From: Lacticaseibacillus baoqingensis
GTDB taxonomy: Bacteria; Bacillota; Bacilli; Lactobacillales; Lactobacillaceae
Reading direction: 5' to 3'
DNA length: 64,000 bases
Assembly (NCBI RefSeq): GCF_003946165.1
Contig: NZ_RHOI01000001.1
Coordinates: 62,001 to 126,000, forward strand
Positions 43,059 through 51,427 of this stretch are shown here, one piece after another. The number at the start of each line of letters is the position of its first letter. Position 1 is the first letter of the stretch. Under the pieces are notes generated by a model that made no database searches, was not told where the DNA came from, and worked only from the letters and a program-made list of their open reading frames with translations. Position numbers and translations under genes: made by a program.

Positions 43059-45029
43059 ATGTCAATCGCAATCACATTACCAGATAACAGCGTCAAGCAC
43101 TGCGACGCTGGCGTGAGTGTTTTAGATGTTGCTAAGAGCATTGCTACCAGTTTGGCTAAAAAGGCCGTGGCTGGGAAAGTCGATGGCCAATTGGTCAGCC
43201 TCGATACCCAATTGAACGCCGATGCAAAGCTTGAAATCGTCACGAAAGATTCTGCTGACGGGCTTGCGGTCTTACGGCAAACAGCCACTTTTGTTTTGGC
43301 TGCTGCGATCAAGGAATTATACCCAGACGTGCGTTTGGGCCAAGGCGAAGCCCAAGCAGACGGCTTCTTTTACGACACCGACAAAGATGATGGTCAACTG
43401 ACTGTCGATCAGCTGCCAGAGATCAAAGCCAAGATGGCAGAAATCGTCAAAGCAGATCAAAAGATCGCTGCTAAGACCTTGAGCCAAGCCGAAGCGCTGA
43501 CTTATTTTGCCAACGAACCCTTCAAAAAGCAATTGGTTCAAGCTCAAGCAGGCGAGATCAAAGGGTTTCAACTCGGCGACTTCTTTGATTTTGAAGAAGC
43601 AGCCTTGTTGCCAAGTTTGAAGGAGCTCAAGCATTTCTCCTTGCTTTCTGTTGCCGGGGCTTATTGGGAAGGCAAGTCTTCTAATCCGATGCTCCAACGG
43701 ATCTATGGGACCGCTTATTACAAAGAAGCCGATCTTGAAGATGATGCGAAGCGGCGTCAAGAAGCGAAAGAACGCGACCACCGTAACATTGGCCGGGATC
43801 TGGACTTATTCTTCGTCGATCCTAAAGCCGGGGCTGGCTTGCCTTACTGGATGCCTAATGGCGCAACCATTCGCCGTGTGATCGAACGCTACATCATCGA
43901 CAAGGAACTTGCCGATGGCTATCAACATGTTTACACCCCAGTGCTAGCTAACCTGGATATGTACAAGACTTCTGGTCACTGGGATCACTACCGCGAAGAT
44001 ATGTTCCCGCCAATGGACATGGGCGATGGCGAAATGCTTGAATTGCGGCCAATGAACTGCCCATCGCATATCCAGATCTACAAGCATCACATCCGTTCGT
44101 ACCGGGACCTGCCATTGCGGATCGCTGAATTAGGGATGATGCATCGTTATGAAAAATCTGGCGCCTTATCTGGTCTGCAACGGGTCCGGGAAATGACCTT
44201 AAACGACGGTCACACCTTTGTGGCGTTAGACCAGATCCAAGAAGAATTCAAGAAGATCCTGCGCTTGATCATGGATGTTTACGAAGACTTCAACATCAAT
44301 GATTACTCGTTCCGCTTATCTTATCGTGATCCGAAGAACACTGAAAAGTACTTCGATGACGAAGAAATGTGGACCCGCAGCCAAGCGATGCTCAAAGGCG
44401 CCATGGATGATTTGGGCTTGGATTATTATGAAGCAGAAGGCGAAGCCGCCTTTTATGGGCCAAAGCTGGATATCCAAACCAAGACCGCACTTGGCAATGA
44501 CGAAACCATGTCCACCATTCAATTGGACTTCATGCTGCCAGAACGGTTCGAATTGACCTACGTGGGCAACGATGGTCAAGAACATCGTCCAGTCATGATC
44601 CATCGCGGCGTGGTGGGGACCATGGAACGGTTCATCGCTTATCTGACCGAGATCTACAAAGGGGCTTTCCCAACTTGGTTAGCGCCTACGCAAGCAATTT
44701 TGATCCCAGTGGCCGATGTGCATGATGACTATGTTCAAGAACTCAAGCGCAAGATGTTGGCAGCCGGCTTACGCGTCGAAGTGGATAACCGCAACGAGAA
44801 GATGGGCTATAAGATCCGCGAAGCTCAAACCCGCAAGGTGCCATACACCGTGGTGGTCGGCGACAAGGAAGTTGCCGATGCCGGCGTTTCAGTTCGCCGT
44901 TATGGTGAAGAACATGCTGAAGAAGAATCGATCAAGATGTTTGTCGAAGCCATGCAAGCGGAAGTCCGCAACTACTCCCGTGATGGCAAACGCAAGCCTA
45001 GCGAAATCGATAAAGTCTTAGGCGACTAG
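43059..45029 (+). CDS. thrS: Threonyl-tRNA synthetase
   Basis: ThrS is a class II synthetase. The 656-aa protein has an N-terminal TGS domain ([17 protein letters not shown] in part), the editing/SAD domain near residues 60-240, the catalytic core with [12 protein letters not shown] (zinc-binding Cys), [19 protein letters not shown] (motif 2) and VIHRG-like [13 protein letters not shown] (motif 3), and a C-terminal anticodon domain. The editing-site HxxxH is not obvious (the usual site reads [16 protein letters not shown] here), so editing may depend on a variant; I did not confirm this. TAAGGGGATCATCAGAT precedes the ATG. Controlled by the T-box leader upstream. Confidence 0.97.
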   Translation: MSIAITLPDNSVKHCDAGVSVLDVAKSIATSLAKKAVAGKVDGQLVSLDTQLNADAKLEIVTKDSADGLAVLRQTATFVLAAAIKELYPDVRLGQGEAQADGFFYDTDKDDGQLTVDQLPEIKAKMAEIVKADQKIAAKTLSQAEALTYFANEPFKKQLVQAQAGEIKGFQLGDFFDFEEAALLPSLKELKHFSLLSVAGAYWEGKSSNPMLQRIYGTAYYKEADLEDDAKRRQEAKERDHRNIGRDLDLFFVDPKAGAGLPYWMPNGATIRRVIERYIIDKELADGYQHVYTPVLANLDMYKTSGHWDHYREDMFPPMDMGDGEMLELRPMNCPSHIQIYKHHIRSYRDLPLRIAELGMMHRYEKSGALSGLQRVREMTLNDGHTFVALDQIQEEFKKILRLIMDVYEDFNINDYSFRLSYRDPKNTEKYFDDEEMWTRSQAMLKGAMDDLGLDYYEAEGEAAFYGPKLDIQTKTALGNDETMSTIQLDFMLPERFELTYVGNDGQEHRPVMIHRGVVGTMERFIAYLTEIYKGAFPTWLAPTQAILIPVADVHDDYVQELKRKMLAAGLRVEVDNRNEKMGYKIREAQTRKVPYTVVVGDKEVADAGVSVRRYGEEHAEEESIKMFVEAMQAEVRNYSRDGKRKPSEIDKVLGD

Positions 45030-45043
45030 TATTATATAGAAGC

Positions 45044-45078
45044 AAAACGATCGGCGCTTTAAGTGCCGATCGTTTTTT
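45044..45078 (+). terminator. Terminator after thrS
   Basis: AAAACGATCGGC (45044-45055) pairs with GCCGATCGTTTT (45065-45076), continuing into six T. Confidence 0.93.
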
Positions 45079-45092
45079 GATGCAATAAGTTA

Positions 45093-45098
45093 TATAAT
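45093..45098 (+). promoter_or_regulatory. -10 element of the polysaccharide deacetylase gene
   Basis: TATAAT at 45093-45098 lies 46 bases before the start codon. No convincing -35 was found. Confidence 0.4.
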
Positions 45099-45143
45099 GA
45101 CGTCACGGGAGTTGGGGAATATTTAACGAGGAGTGAAAATTTT

Positions 45144-46481
45144 ATGGGATCAGTCAGATATCGCAAGCCGATAGTGCTGGGGGCAGCCTTGTTGATCTTG
45201 TTAGTCGCAGGATTAGGGTGGTGGTTGCTGATGAAGCATCAACAACAAGCGGCTCAACAGCGCATTGATCAGGTAATTGTGCATGCAAAGCACAACCATC
45301 ACGGGCGCGTCATCATTGAACACCATGCAGGCGGACGATTGGTGTATTTGTTACCACAAAAGATGCATAAGATCGCCCCTGCCGTGCGCCAGCGCGTCAC
45401 GGCAGCGCTGCCTCAGTCCGGCAGTCAGCCGATGGTCCTTGCTAAAGTGACCACGACGACTAGCGGGGTAGCTGCAGTTGCACAACAGCAGCTGCGCATG
45501 ACCACTTATCGCGTACAAGGTCGGCAAATGCAGCGCCATCAATTGCCGCAACAGCCACTGGGGTTGGTGCAGGCGCAAACTGGCAAAGCGGCAACCGTGG
45601 GTGATCTTGTGCCTGATGACGGCAGCCGGCGGGCGATCAATTATCTGGCTAAGCAGATCATGGTCAAAAAGCATCGGCAAACGGCAGTTAGTTTAGAAAA
45701 AATATTGGCGCAGCCGTTATTGGCCAGCCTGCAGGCGAAAAATTTCAGCCTCGCAAAACGCCAGCTGCAGATCAATGACACTAAGGGCAAACCGCTTGTC
45801 AGCGTGCCGTTGGCCAAGCTCAAAGGGTACTTGAAAGGGCAGCGGGTACCGGTGGAGGCAGGCAAAGTCATCGCGTTGACGTTTGATGATGGGCCCAATG
45901 ACAAGACGACGCCGCAGATCCTCAAAACCTTGGCTGCTGCCAAAGTCAAAGCCACCTTTTTCATGGTCGGTACCGGTTTGCGGGAGTATCCCCAAACTGC
46001 CCGGGCAGTGGCCCAAGCAGGCCATGAAATCGGGATCCATACATATGATCATCCGTACTTACCCAAGCTGACGCCGACTGCTGCCAAAGATGAGATCTAT
46101 GGCAAAATGGCGTTGACGTACTACCAAGTGCTTGGTCAGCTGCCAACGCTTTTGCGGCCGCCATTTGGGGCAATATCTGCACCGATCGCTCAAGTTGAGG
46201 ACCTGCCGGCGATCCAATGGTCGATCGATTCTCAAGATTGGCGTTCCCGCAACGCAGCGGCGATCATTGCCCGCGTCAACGCGACTGCCACTAACGGCGG
46301 GATCGTCTTGATGCATGACATTCAACCGGCAACCGTCCAGGCGCTGCCGACAGTGATTTCACAACTGAAAGCGCAAGGCTATCGGTTTGTGACGGTCAGT
46401 GAGCTTTTCGGCGGGCACTTGCTGCCTGGCCAGCAATATTTTGGGCGCGGGGATGAACGGGCCGTGACCACCGCTTCTTAG
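45144..46481 (+). CDS. Membrane-anchored polysaccharide deacetylase (NodB domain, PgdA-like)
   Basis: The 445-aa protein has a basic N-terminus, one helix at about residues 9-29, an extracellular region of about 200 residues rich in Gln and Lys, and a C-terminal NodB domain. The domain has motif 1 ALTFDDGPND (catalytic base and metal Asp), motif 2 HTYDHPYL (metal His pair), motif 3 RPPFGA, motif 4 DSQDW and motif 5 LMHDI, so the active site looks complete. PgdA-type enzymes N-deacetylate GlcNAc of peptidoglycan and confer lysozyme resistance; that substrate is inferred. GAGGAGTGAAAATTTT precedes the ATG. It stands alone between thrS and the infC leader. Confidence 0.88.
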   Translation: MGSVRYRKPIVLGAALLILLVAGLGWWLLMKHQQQAAQQRIDQVIVHAKHNHHGRVIIEHHAGGRLVYLLPQKMHKIAPAVRQRVTAALPQSGSQPMVLAKVTTTTSGVAAVAQQQLRMTTYRVQGRQMQRHQLPQQPLGLVQAQTGKAATVGDLVPDDGSRRAINYLAKQIMVKKHRQTAVSLEKILAQPLLASLQAKNFSLAKRQLQINDTKGKPLVSVPLAKLKGYLKGQRVPVEAGKVIALTFDDGPNDKTTPQILKTLAAAKVKATFFMVGTGLREYPQTARAVAQAGHEIGIHTYDHPYLPKLTPTAAKDEIYGKMALTYYQVLGQLPTLLRPPFGAISAPIAQVEDLPAIQWSIDSQDWRSRNAAAIIARVNATATNGGIVLMHDIQPATVQALPTVISQLKAQGYRFVTVSELFGGHLLPGQQYFGRGDERAVTTAS

Positions 46482-46504
46482 TCAATAAAAAGGCTTGACG
46501 GTCA

Positions 46505-46660
46505 CAAAGTTGTCCTGTATAGTTGAACACGTTGAGAAAACAAGCAGAAGTTCCCGCTTCTCGCCCACGTCATTGTGACCGCTAGGCTAAAACGTACGGA
46601 TATATATTCGCGGCGGGGACCCATGTGGTCTCGGCCGCTTTGCTTTTTTCTCGAAATTAT
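46505..46660 (+). ncRNA. L20 leader (infC-rpmI-rplT autoregulatory leader) with terminator
   Basis: The segment AACAAGCAGAAGTTCCCGC followed by TTCTCGCCCACGTC (46540-46570) matches the conserved part of the Bacillota L20 leader. A hairpin CGGCGGGGACC / GGTCTCGGCCG (about 46611-46637) with a T-rich tail (46643-46649) lies before the infC ribosome site. In B. subtilis ribosomal protein L20 binds such a leader and favours termination. I place the limits only approximately. Confidence 0.8.
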
Positions 46661-46676
46661 TTGGAGGTGAATTGCC

Positions 46677-47198
46677 ATAGCTAGAGATATGATGGTCAAC
46701 TCGGGGATTCGTTCACGTGAAGTACGCTTGATCTCCCAAACTGGAGAACAACTCGGTGTGAAGTCTACCCGCGATGCCCTTGCGTTAGCTGAACAAGCTA
46801 ACCTGGATCTTGTCCTTGTGTCACCGAACGCCAAGCCGCCTGTTGCCCGCATCATGGACTTCGGAAAGTTCCGCTTCGAACTGCAAAAGAAGCAGCGTGA
46901 AGCGCGCAAGAAACAAAAAACCATCAGCATCAAGGAAATTCGCTTGAGCCCAACGATCGGCGAGGCTGACTTCAACACCCGTTTGAAGAATGCGACCAAG
47001 TTCCTCGAAAAAGGGGACAAGGTCAAGGTCTCGGTTCGATTCCGTGGTCGGGCGATCACCCATAAGGACTTAGGTCAAAAAGTCCTTGAACAGATGGCAG
47101 AGGCGACTAAAGACCTCGCCGTCGTCGAATCTCGTCCCAAGATGGACGGGCGGAGCATGTTCTTGATGCTCGCACCAAAACCTGACAACAAAAAGTAG
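46677..47198 (+). CDS. infC: Translation initiation factor IF-3, ATA start codon
   Basis: IF-3 binds the 30S subunit and checks start-codon pairing. The sequence reads [19 protein letters not shown] at the N-terminus, like the conserved start of Bacillota IF-3. The first codon is ATA at 46677-46679, 7 bases behind GGAGGTG (46663-46669). An in-frame ATT at 46671 is only 1 base from that site and the ATG at 46689 is 19 bases away, so ATA is the best start, giving 173 aa. infC genes are known for AUU starts that let IF-3 repress its own translation; ATA would serve the same purpose. The N- and C-domains and the linker ([17 protein letters not shown] in part) look normal. Confidence 0.93.
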   Translation: MARDMMVNSGIRSREVRLISQTGEQLGVKSTRDALALAEQANLDLVLVSPNAKPPVARIMDFGKFRFELQKKQREARKKQKTISIKEIRLSPTIGEADFNTRLKNATKFLEKGDKVKVSVRFRGRAITHKDLGQKVLEQMAEATKDLAVVESRPKMDGRSMFLMLAPKPDNKK

Positions 47199-47226
47199 TC
47201 AGAACGTTATTTAGGAGGAAATCGTC

Positions 47227-47427
47227 ATGCCAAAATTCAAGACTCACCGCGCTTCTGCTAAGCGCTTCAAGAAGACCGCTAGCGGTGCTTTGAAGCGGGG
47301 CCACGCCTACACGTCTCACCGTTTCCACGGTAAGACCAAGAAGCAGCGTCGTCAACTGCGCAAGTCCGGCTTGGTATCCCATTCCGATATGAAGCGGATC
47401 CGCCAGATGCTCAGCCAAATGAAGTAA
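47227..47427 (+). CDS. rpmI: 50S ribosomal protein L35
   Basis: The 66-aa, very basic protein matches L35 throughout: [19 protein letters not shown], then [20 protein letters not shown] (in part), then [26 protein letters not shown] precedes the ATG, 28 bases after infC. Ribosomal codon use is highly biased (CGT, AAG). It is the middle gene of infC-rpmI-rplT. Confidence 0.98.
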   Translation: MPKFKTHRASAKRFKKTASGALKRGHAYTSHRFHGKTKKQRRQLRKSGLVSHSDMKRIRQMLSQMK

Positions 47428-47428
47428 A

Positions 47429-47504
47429 GCGCGTCCAGTGGCGTCGCTTGATGCCACGCGAAAGCGCGTTTAAGTTGAGCACGGATCGCGCGCTCGAAGT
47501 TTTT
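47429..47504 (+). promoter_or_regulatory. Two hairpins in the rpmI-rplT gap, possible internal attenuator
   Basis: The 103-base gap holds AGTGGCGTC/GATGCCAC (47438-47457, inside GCGCG arms) and then TTGAGC/GCTCGA (47475-47497) followed by GTTTTTC. The second resembles a weak terminator. The first may be an L20 or RNase target. Confidence 0.45.
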
Positions 47505-47530
47505 CGTTAATGATTTGAGGAGGAATTCTA

Positions 47531-47887
47531 ATGCCACGTGTTAAAGGTGGAACCGTAACTCGCAAACGCCGCAAGAAGGTACTGAAGCTCGCTAAGGGTT
47601 ATCGCGGTGCCAAGCACTTACTGTTTAAGTCCGCAAATGCTCAAGTGATGGTTTCTTATCGCTATGCATTCCGTGATCGTCGTGCTAAAAAGCGTGACTT
47701 CCGGCGTCTTTGGATCGCGCGGATCAACGCAGCCGCACGTTTGAACGACATTTCTTATAGCAAGCTGATGCATGGCTTAAAGTTGGCCAACATCGATATG
47801 AACCGTAAGATGTTAGCAGACATTGCGATTTCTGACCCAGAAAGCTTCACGGCTTTGGCAGATACCGCTAAGAAAGCTTTAGCATAA
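47531..47887 (+). CDS. rplT: 50S ribosomal protein L20
   Basis: The 118-aa basic protein matches L20: [20 protein letters not shown], then [20 protein letters not shown] (in parts), then [19 protein letters not shown]20 is an early 23S rRNA assembly protein and, in B. subtilis, the repressor of its own operon through the leader before infC. TGAGGAGGAATTCTA precedes the ATG. A very strong terminator follows. Confidence 0.98.
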   Translation: MPRVKGGTVTRKRRKKVLKLAKGYRGAKHLLFKSANAQVMVSYRYAFRDRRAKKRDFRRLWIARINAAARLNDISYSKLMHGLKLANIDMNRKMLADIAISDPESFTALADTAKKALA

Positions 47888-47930
47888 GCACTAAGTTGAC
47901 TGAAACATAAACGGTGACAGTCAGCAAAAT

Positions 47931-47978
47931 AACACCCCGCCATCGCGATATTCTCGCGATGGCGGGGTGTTTGTGTTT
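47931..47978. terminator. Strong bidirectional terminator between rplT and the quinone-detoxification-like operon
   Basis: ACACCCCGCCATCGCGA (47932-47948) pairs perfectly with TCGCGATGGCGGGGTGT (47954-47970) over a 5-base loop, followed by T-rich sequence. It serves both converging units. Confidence 0.93.
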
Positions 47979-47990
47979 AACCGCAGCTGC

Positions 47991-48935
47991 TCACAACTGC
48001 GTCAGATCCTGATGGGCTTGCGCCAGCACCGGATCCGGCTGCATCACCACCAGCTTGCCGGAGACATTTCCGGCGTCTAAGCGCGCATGTCCGGCTTGGA
48101 CGCCGGCTAGGTTAAATGGCAGGCGTTTGGCGATCCGCATGGTCAACCCCCAAGTGCGCGCGACGGTCACTAAGGCATTTAATGCCGCTTGAGTGGGGGC
48201 CATTTTTGTCAGTGACAAAGCTGTAAAGGGACCCGCAGGCAGCTCCACGGCAGCAGTGGTCACGACCACGCCGCCAGGCACGACCAGTTTGGCTGGCAAG
48301 GTGCGATCGCCGCCGCCATTGATCGCATCGACAACAAAATCACTGCGAAACTCAGCGTCGGCATAAGTGGTGATCGTATCAGCCCCAAGTTGTGAAAGCC
48401 AGGCGTGTTGTTTAGCGCTAGCCACGGCGTGCACGATCACCCCATGCGCTTGCGCAAATTGCAGCAAGACTGAACCGATACCGCCACCTGCGCCTAAGAT
48501 CGTGAGGCTTTGGCCTGCATGCGCATTCAACATGGTAAACACCGTATAAGCGGCGATCCCCACTTGGGGTAAAGCGGCGGCATCCATGAAACTTAAGGCA
48601 CTGGGTTTATGGATCACTTTAGTTTCACTGGCCGTGACATACTCGCTGTAGCCGCCAAGCGGACGATAGTTGATCACCAAATCACCGATCGCAAAATCAG
48701 TGATCGCTGCGCCAATTGCGGTGACTTGCCCCACCACATCGGTGCCTGGGACAATGGGAAATTGCATTGGGCGGCTCGCCGCTTGATCGCCGCGGCGTAA
48801 GCTGGCATCATAAGGATTCAACCCAAACCCCAAGACCTTGAGTTGGACTTGATCGGCCTTAGGGACCGGCCGTTGGGTGGTCAAGGTGGTGAACACGTCA
48901 GGTCCGCCGAAGCGTTCAAAGCCAAAACGTTGCAT
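47991..48935 (-). CDS. Zinc-free MDR-family NADP oxidoreductase (quinone oxidoreductase-like)
   Basis: The 314-aa protein belongs to the medium-chain dehydrogenase/reductase group, quinone oxidoreductase branch: N-terminal GroES-like domain (FGLNPYDASLRRGD, PIVPGTDVVGQVTAIG) and a Rossmann domain with TILGAGGGIGSVLLQFA. The zinc-binding cysteines of alcohol dehydrogenases are absent. Such enzymes reduce quinones or alkenals with NADPH. The ATG at 48935 is behind AAAGGAGTGTAAGTG, 3 bases after the esterase gene. It is the last gene of the minus-strand operon, which together looks designed for quinone or aromatic electrophile detoxification. Confidence 0.85.
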   Translation of the reverse strand: MQRFGFERFGGPDVFTTLTTQRPVPKADQVQLKVLGFGLNPYDASLRRGDQAASRPMQFPIVPGTDVVGQVTAIGAAITDFAIGDLVINYRPLGGYSEYVTASETKVIHKPSALSFMDAAALPQVGIAAYTVFTMLNAHAGQSLTILGAGGGIGSVLLQFAQAHGVIVHAVASAKQHAWLSQLGADTITTYADAEFRSDFVVDAINGGGDRTLPAKLVVPGGVVVTTAAVELPAGPFTALSLTKMAPTQAALNALVTVARTWGLTMRIAKRLPFNLAGVQAGHARLDAGNVSGKLVVMQPDPVLAQAHQDLTQL

Positions 48936-48938
48936 CAC

Positions 48939-49541
48939 TTACACTCCTTTCAAAATTCGTTGCAGCCAATCACGTGCAGCTAACAACTCAGCGTGGGTCA
49001 AGCGATGACCGTGAGCGTGGCGGTAAATCGTCAAAGGCGCATGGTTTTGTTGCAAGCGTGCGCTTAAGGCGGTAAAAGCCGCTGGCGACACATACGGATC
49101 GTTCGTCCCAAAAGACAGCCAAGTCGGGATCGCGGGTAAACTGGGGTCATTTTGCGCACTCACAGTGGTGGCATGAAATAAAATGGCGCTTGCAAAAGGC
49201 GTGGCCCGATGCAAGAGCGCATACGCGGCGATATTGGCACCATTGGAATAACCCACCACGGTGATTGGTCGTTTTGCTAAGCCGTGGTCGGCCAAAGCGG
49301 CCATGGCGGTCGTCAATAACCATGTGGTTTGGTGCTCAAGGTCGCTTTGATCAAAAGCGCCATTGGCAGTATGCCGGAAATAACGGGATTGACCATTTTC
49401 GACGACGCGACCGCCGATCGCCAACAGTGGGGCAGCTGGGTCCAGCAAGCGCCCGATCGGCAATAAATCGCGCTCACTGCCGCCAGTACCGTGCAATAAC
49501 AATAATGGCTGGCGGTTTTGCCCAGGCCTAAAAATCGTCAC
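48939..49541 (-). CDS. Carboxylesterase / alpha-beta hydrolase, MhqD-like
   Basis: The 200-aa hydrolase has HGTGGSERDLLPI (oxyanion region), nucleophile GYSNGANIAAY (GxSxG), the acid in FGTNDPYVS and the base in HAHGHRLTH, so the triad Ser-Asp-His is complete. Size and order fit the phospholipase/carboxylesterase group that includes B. subtilis MhqD. The start is taken as GTG 49541, which overlaps the upstream stop as GTGA with GGAGGGATGGTC at ideal spacing; an ATG 6 bases earlier at 49547 touches the ribosome site. The open frame to 49640 is a shadow of the upstream gene. Confidence 0.85.
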   Translation of the reverse strand: MTIFRPGQNRQPLLLLHGTGGSERDLLPIGRLLDPAAPLLAIGGRVVENGQSRYFRHTANGAFDQSDLEHQTTWLLTTAMAALADHGLAKRPITVVGYSNGANIAAYALLHRATPFASAILFHATTVSAQNDPSLPAIPTWLSFGTNDPYVSPAAFTALSARLQQNHAPLTIYRHAHGHRLTHAELLAARDWLQRILKGV

Positions 49542-50464
49542 GACCATCCCTCCAACGATAAGGGCAGCTGCGCGGTGATTTCTGCGCGCCGCGGCTCTAA
49601 ACTTGCCGGCAGTGTCAGGCCGGTTGCGCGAGTGGGCCAATGAGTGCGTGTGGCGAGTTCAAAGCGCATCCGTGGGGTGACGCGAAAATAGATCGACTTG
49701 AAGCCGTTGCGGTCAAGGATCGCCGAATGCGCCCAGCCATGTGCGCTGAAAGCAGCCGCAGCGGCAGGCAGGCTTGATTCATCGGCAACCGCAAAAGCGG
49801 CATGATGACCCATATCAGTGCCTGGGATCGTTAACGGCAAGTCGCTGCGCTGTTCCACCCAAACCAGGTGACCGGCAGGGTCTTGGAATTGGTGCCAGTT
49901 GCCAGTGATCTGATGGTGGTGATACGGCAATACTTGCGTCATCAAGGTGATCAAAGGGGCTGGGTTCAGTGCGCGAATCGTCAATGGGCCCAAGCCGATG
50001 ATCCGAAATGCGGCAGGAATGGTTGAGGCGGTGGGCGTGGTGGGGATCATAGCGCTGGGCGCAGCGGGTGGGCAGACCAATTGAAAGCGCAGCCCTTGCC
50101 TGGTGGTAAAGGTAAAGCCGGCATGGCCAAAGCGGTGCTGAACCATTTCTACCGCGAGGCCTTGTGCGTCTAAGCGAGTTTGCCAAAATGGCAAGGCGTC
50201 TGCGCTGGCAACAGCCAAGCTGATCGGCGTCAAGAGATTGGTCCCACGATACGCTGGGGTTTGCCCAGGCTGACAAAACACAGTCAACGCGGCAGCGGTT
50301 GCCGCTAAATCAGCCGTGAAAATCAAATGTTCGCTGCTTGGATCGTCAAGGTTCACGGTTTGTTGGCGTAAGTGCAGCCCGAGGGTCTTTGTCATCAACG
50401 TGAAGAACGCTTGTGGGGCACTGGTGGTGACCGTGATGTGGTGAAGGCCTTGAGTTTCAATCAT
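49538..50464 (-). CDS. VOC-family ring-cleaving dioxygenase-like protein (second copy)
   Basis: The 308-aa protein has two vicinal-oxygen-chelate modules: one starting GLHHITVTTSAPQAFF and one around residues 155-290 with MGHHAAFAVADES and RFELATRTHWP. His and Glu in these positions match the metal ligands of ring-cleaving dioxygenases of the MhqA/MhqE/MhqO type. It is paralogous to the gene upstream but quite diverged, with a longer alanine-rich inter-domain part. The start is ATG 50464, overlapping the upstream gene by 8 bases, with AAAGGGGTGACG before it. Confidence 0.82.
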   Translation of the reverse strand: MIETQGLHHITVTTSAPQAFFTLMTKTLGLHLRQQTVNLDDPSSEHLIFTADLAATAAALTVFCQPGQTPAYRGTNLLTPISLAVASADALPFWQTRLDAQGLAVEMVQHRFGHAGFTFTTRQGLRFQLVCPPAAPSAMIPTTPTASTIPAAFRIIGLGPLTIRALNPAPLITLMTQVLPYHHHQITGNWHQFQDPAGHLVWVEQRSDLPLTIPGTDMGHHAAFAVADESSLPAAAAAFSAHGWAHSAILDRNGFKSIYFRVTPRMRFELATRTHWPTRATGLTLPASLEPRRAEITAQLPLSLEGWS

Positions 50465-51320
50465 CAAACGTCACCCCTTTAGCAGCGAAATCAGCTAATA
50501 TGGCTTGGCGCTGTGCCGCCAGGTGAGGCGGCAGCCCCAAGCCGCGGCCTAAATCAGCTAACGGCTCATCTAAAGTAAATCCAGGCGTCGTAGTGGCAAA
50601 TTCGACGCGGTTGCCTGCCGGAGTCAAAATATAAAGGCTTTGAAACCAGCCGCGATCGGCAAAACGTTCGATGGTGTAGCCATGGTCGTGCGCGCGTTGG
50701 CGCAAGGTAGCAAACATTGAAGCGTCAGGGATGGCCAAGGCGACATGATCGATACTGCCGCGGCCGAAGCGATGCGTGCCAGGCTGGGCTTGGCGAAAAA
50801 TCAGCCTTTGGTCGTCGCCAAAGCGCACTTGTTGCCCGTCATTGGGAGCAGCCAGCATGGTGGCAAAAAACTCAGCGGTTTGCTGCGGCTTTAAGCTGGC
50901 CAGTGTGCTGCCCCACCAGCCAAGGATCTGGGCGTTGGCCGGGATGTCGTTGGCAACCACTTTGCTTTTGGCCAGTTGTCCGGCATGCGGGCGTAAGGTG
51001 ATGGCCACACCGTTGGGATCTTGCACGGATAAGCTGCCCAAGCGCTGCTGCCAAAAAGCGGTGCTGGCGGCGGGAATGGCAAACACCAGCTCAGCCATAA
51101 AGTGATCTTGGTCATACCGCGGCCCTAACCGGGGAACTTCAAAAAACGTGATCACGCTGCCAGGTGAGCCGGCAAAATCGCCATAAAAAAGATGCCGCAT
51201 ATGCAGGTTTTCTTGGTTCACGGTGTTTTTGACTAACCGCAGTCCGAGCTGATCACGATAAAACGCGGTGGTTGCCGCAATATCGCCAGTCAAAAGAGAG
51301 ACATGATGTAAGTTAAACAT
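50457..51320 (-). CDS. VOC-family ring-cleaving dioxygenase-like protein (first copy)
   Basis: The 287-aa protein has an N-terminal VOC module (NLHHVSLLTGDIAATTAFY, GLRLVKNTVNQEN) and a C-terminal one (SIDHVALAIPDASMF, RVEFATTTPG), matching the hydroquinone-type extradiol dioxygenase family MhqO/MhqE, usually about 300 aa. Such enzymes open aromatic rings or act as glyoxalase-like thiol-adduct processors. It is the first gene of the operon. The start is ATG 51320 behind AGAAGGTGTGCTC; the GTG at 51326 lies in the ribosome site. Confidence 0.85.
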   Translation of the reverse strand: MFNLHHVSLLTGDIAATTAFYRDQLGLRLVKNTVNQENLHMRHLFYGDFAGSPGSVITFFEVPRLGPRYDQDHFMAELVFAIPAASTAFWQQRLGSLSVQDPNGVAITLRPHAGQLAKSKVVANDIPANAQILGWWGSTLASLKPQQTAEFFATMLAAPNDGQQVRFGDDQRLIFRQAQPGTHRFGRGSIDHVALAIPDASMFATLRQRAHDHGYTIERFADRGWFQSLYILTPAGNRVEFATTTPGFTLDEPLADLGRGLGLPPHLAAQRQAILADFAAKGVTFDD

Positions 51321-51338
51321 GAGCACACCTTCTATTCA

Positions 51339-51379
51339 CTTATTAAAAATAAGCATAACACGTCACACGCTTCTGGCAA
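51339..51379 (-). promoter_or_regulatory. Promoter and candidate operator of the quinone-detoxification-like operon
   Basis: On the minus strand TTGCCA (51379-51374) and TATGCT (51357-51352) are spaced by 16 bases with TGT before the -10. The perfect palindrome CTTATTAAAAATAAG (51339-51353) overlaps the -10 edge and the expected start site, where a repressor would block transcription. Confidence 0.6.
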
Positions 51380-51427
51380 GTCTTTTCTATGCATAATGAT
51401 AGCGCAATCACGCCCAGTTAGCGATCT

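Noticed and set aside
46671-46673. ATT as the infC start codon
   Set aside because: It is in frame and AUU is the usual rare infC start, but it is 1 base from the GGAGGTG site, too close for initiation. ATA six bases later has normal spacing and matches the conserved N-terminus.
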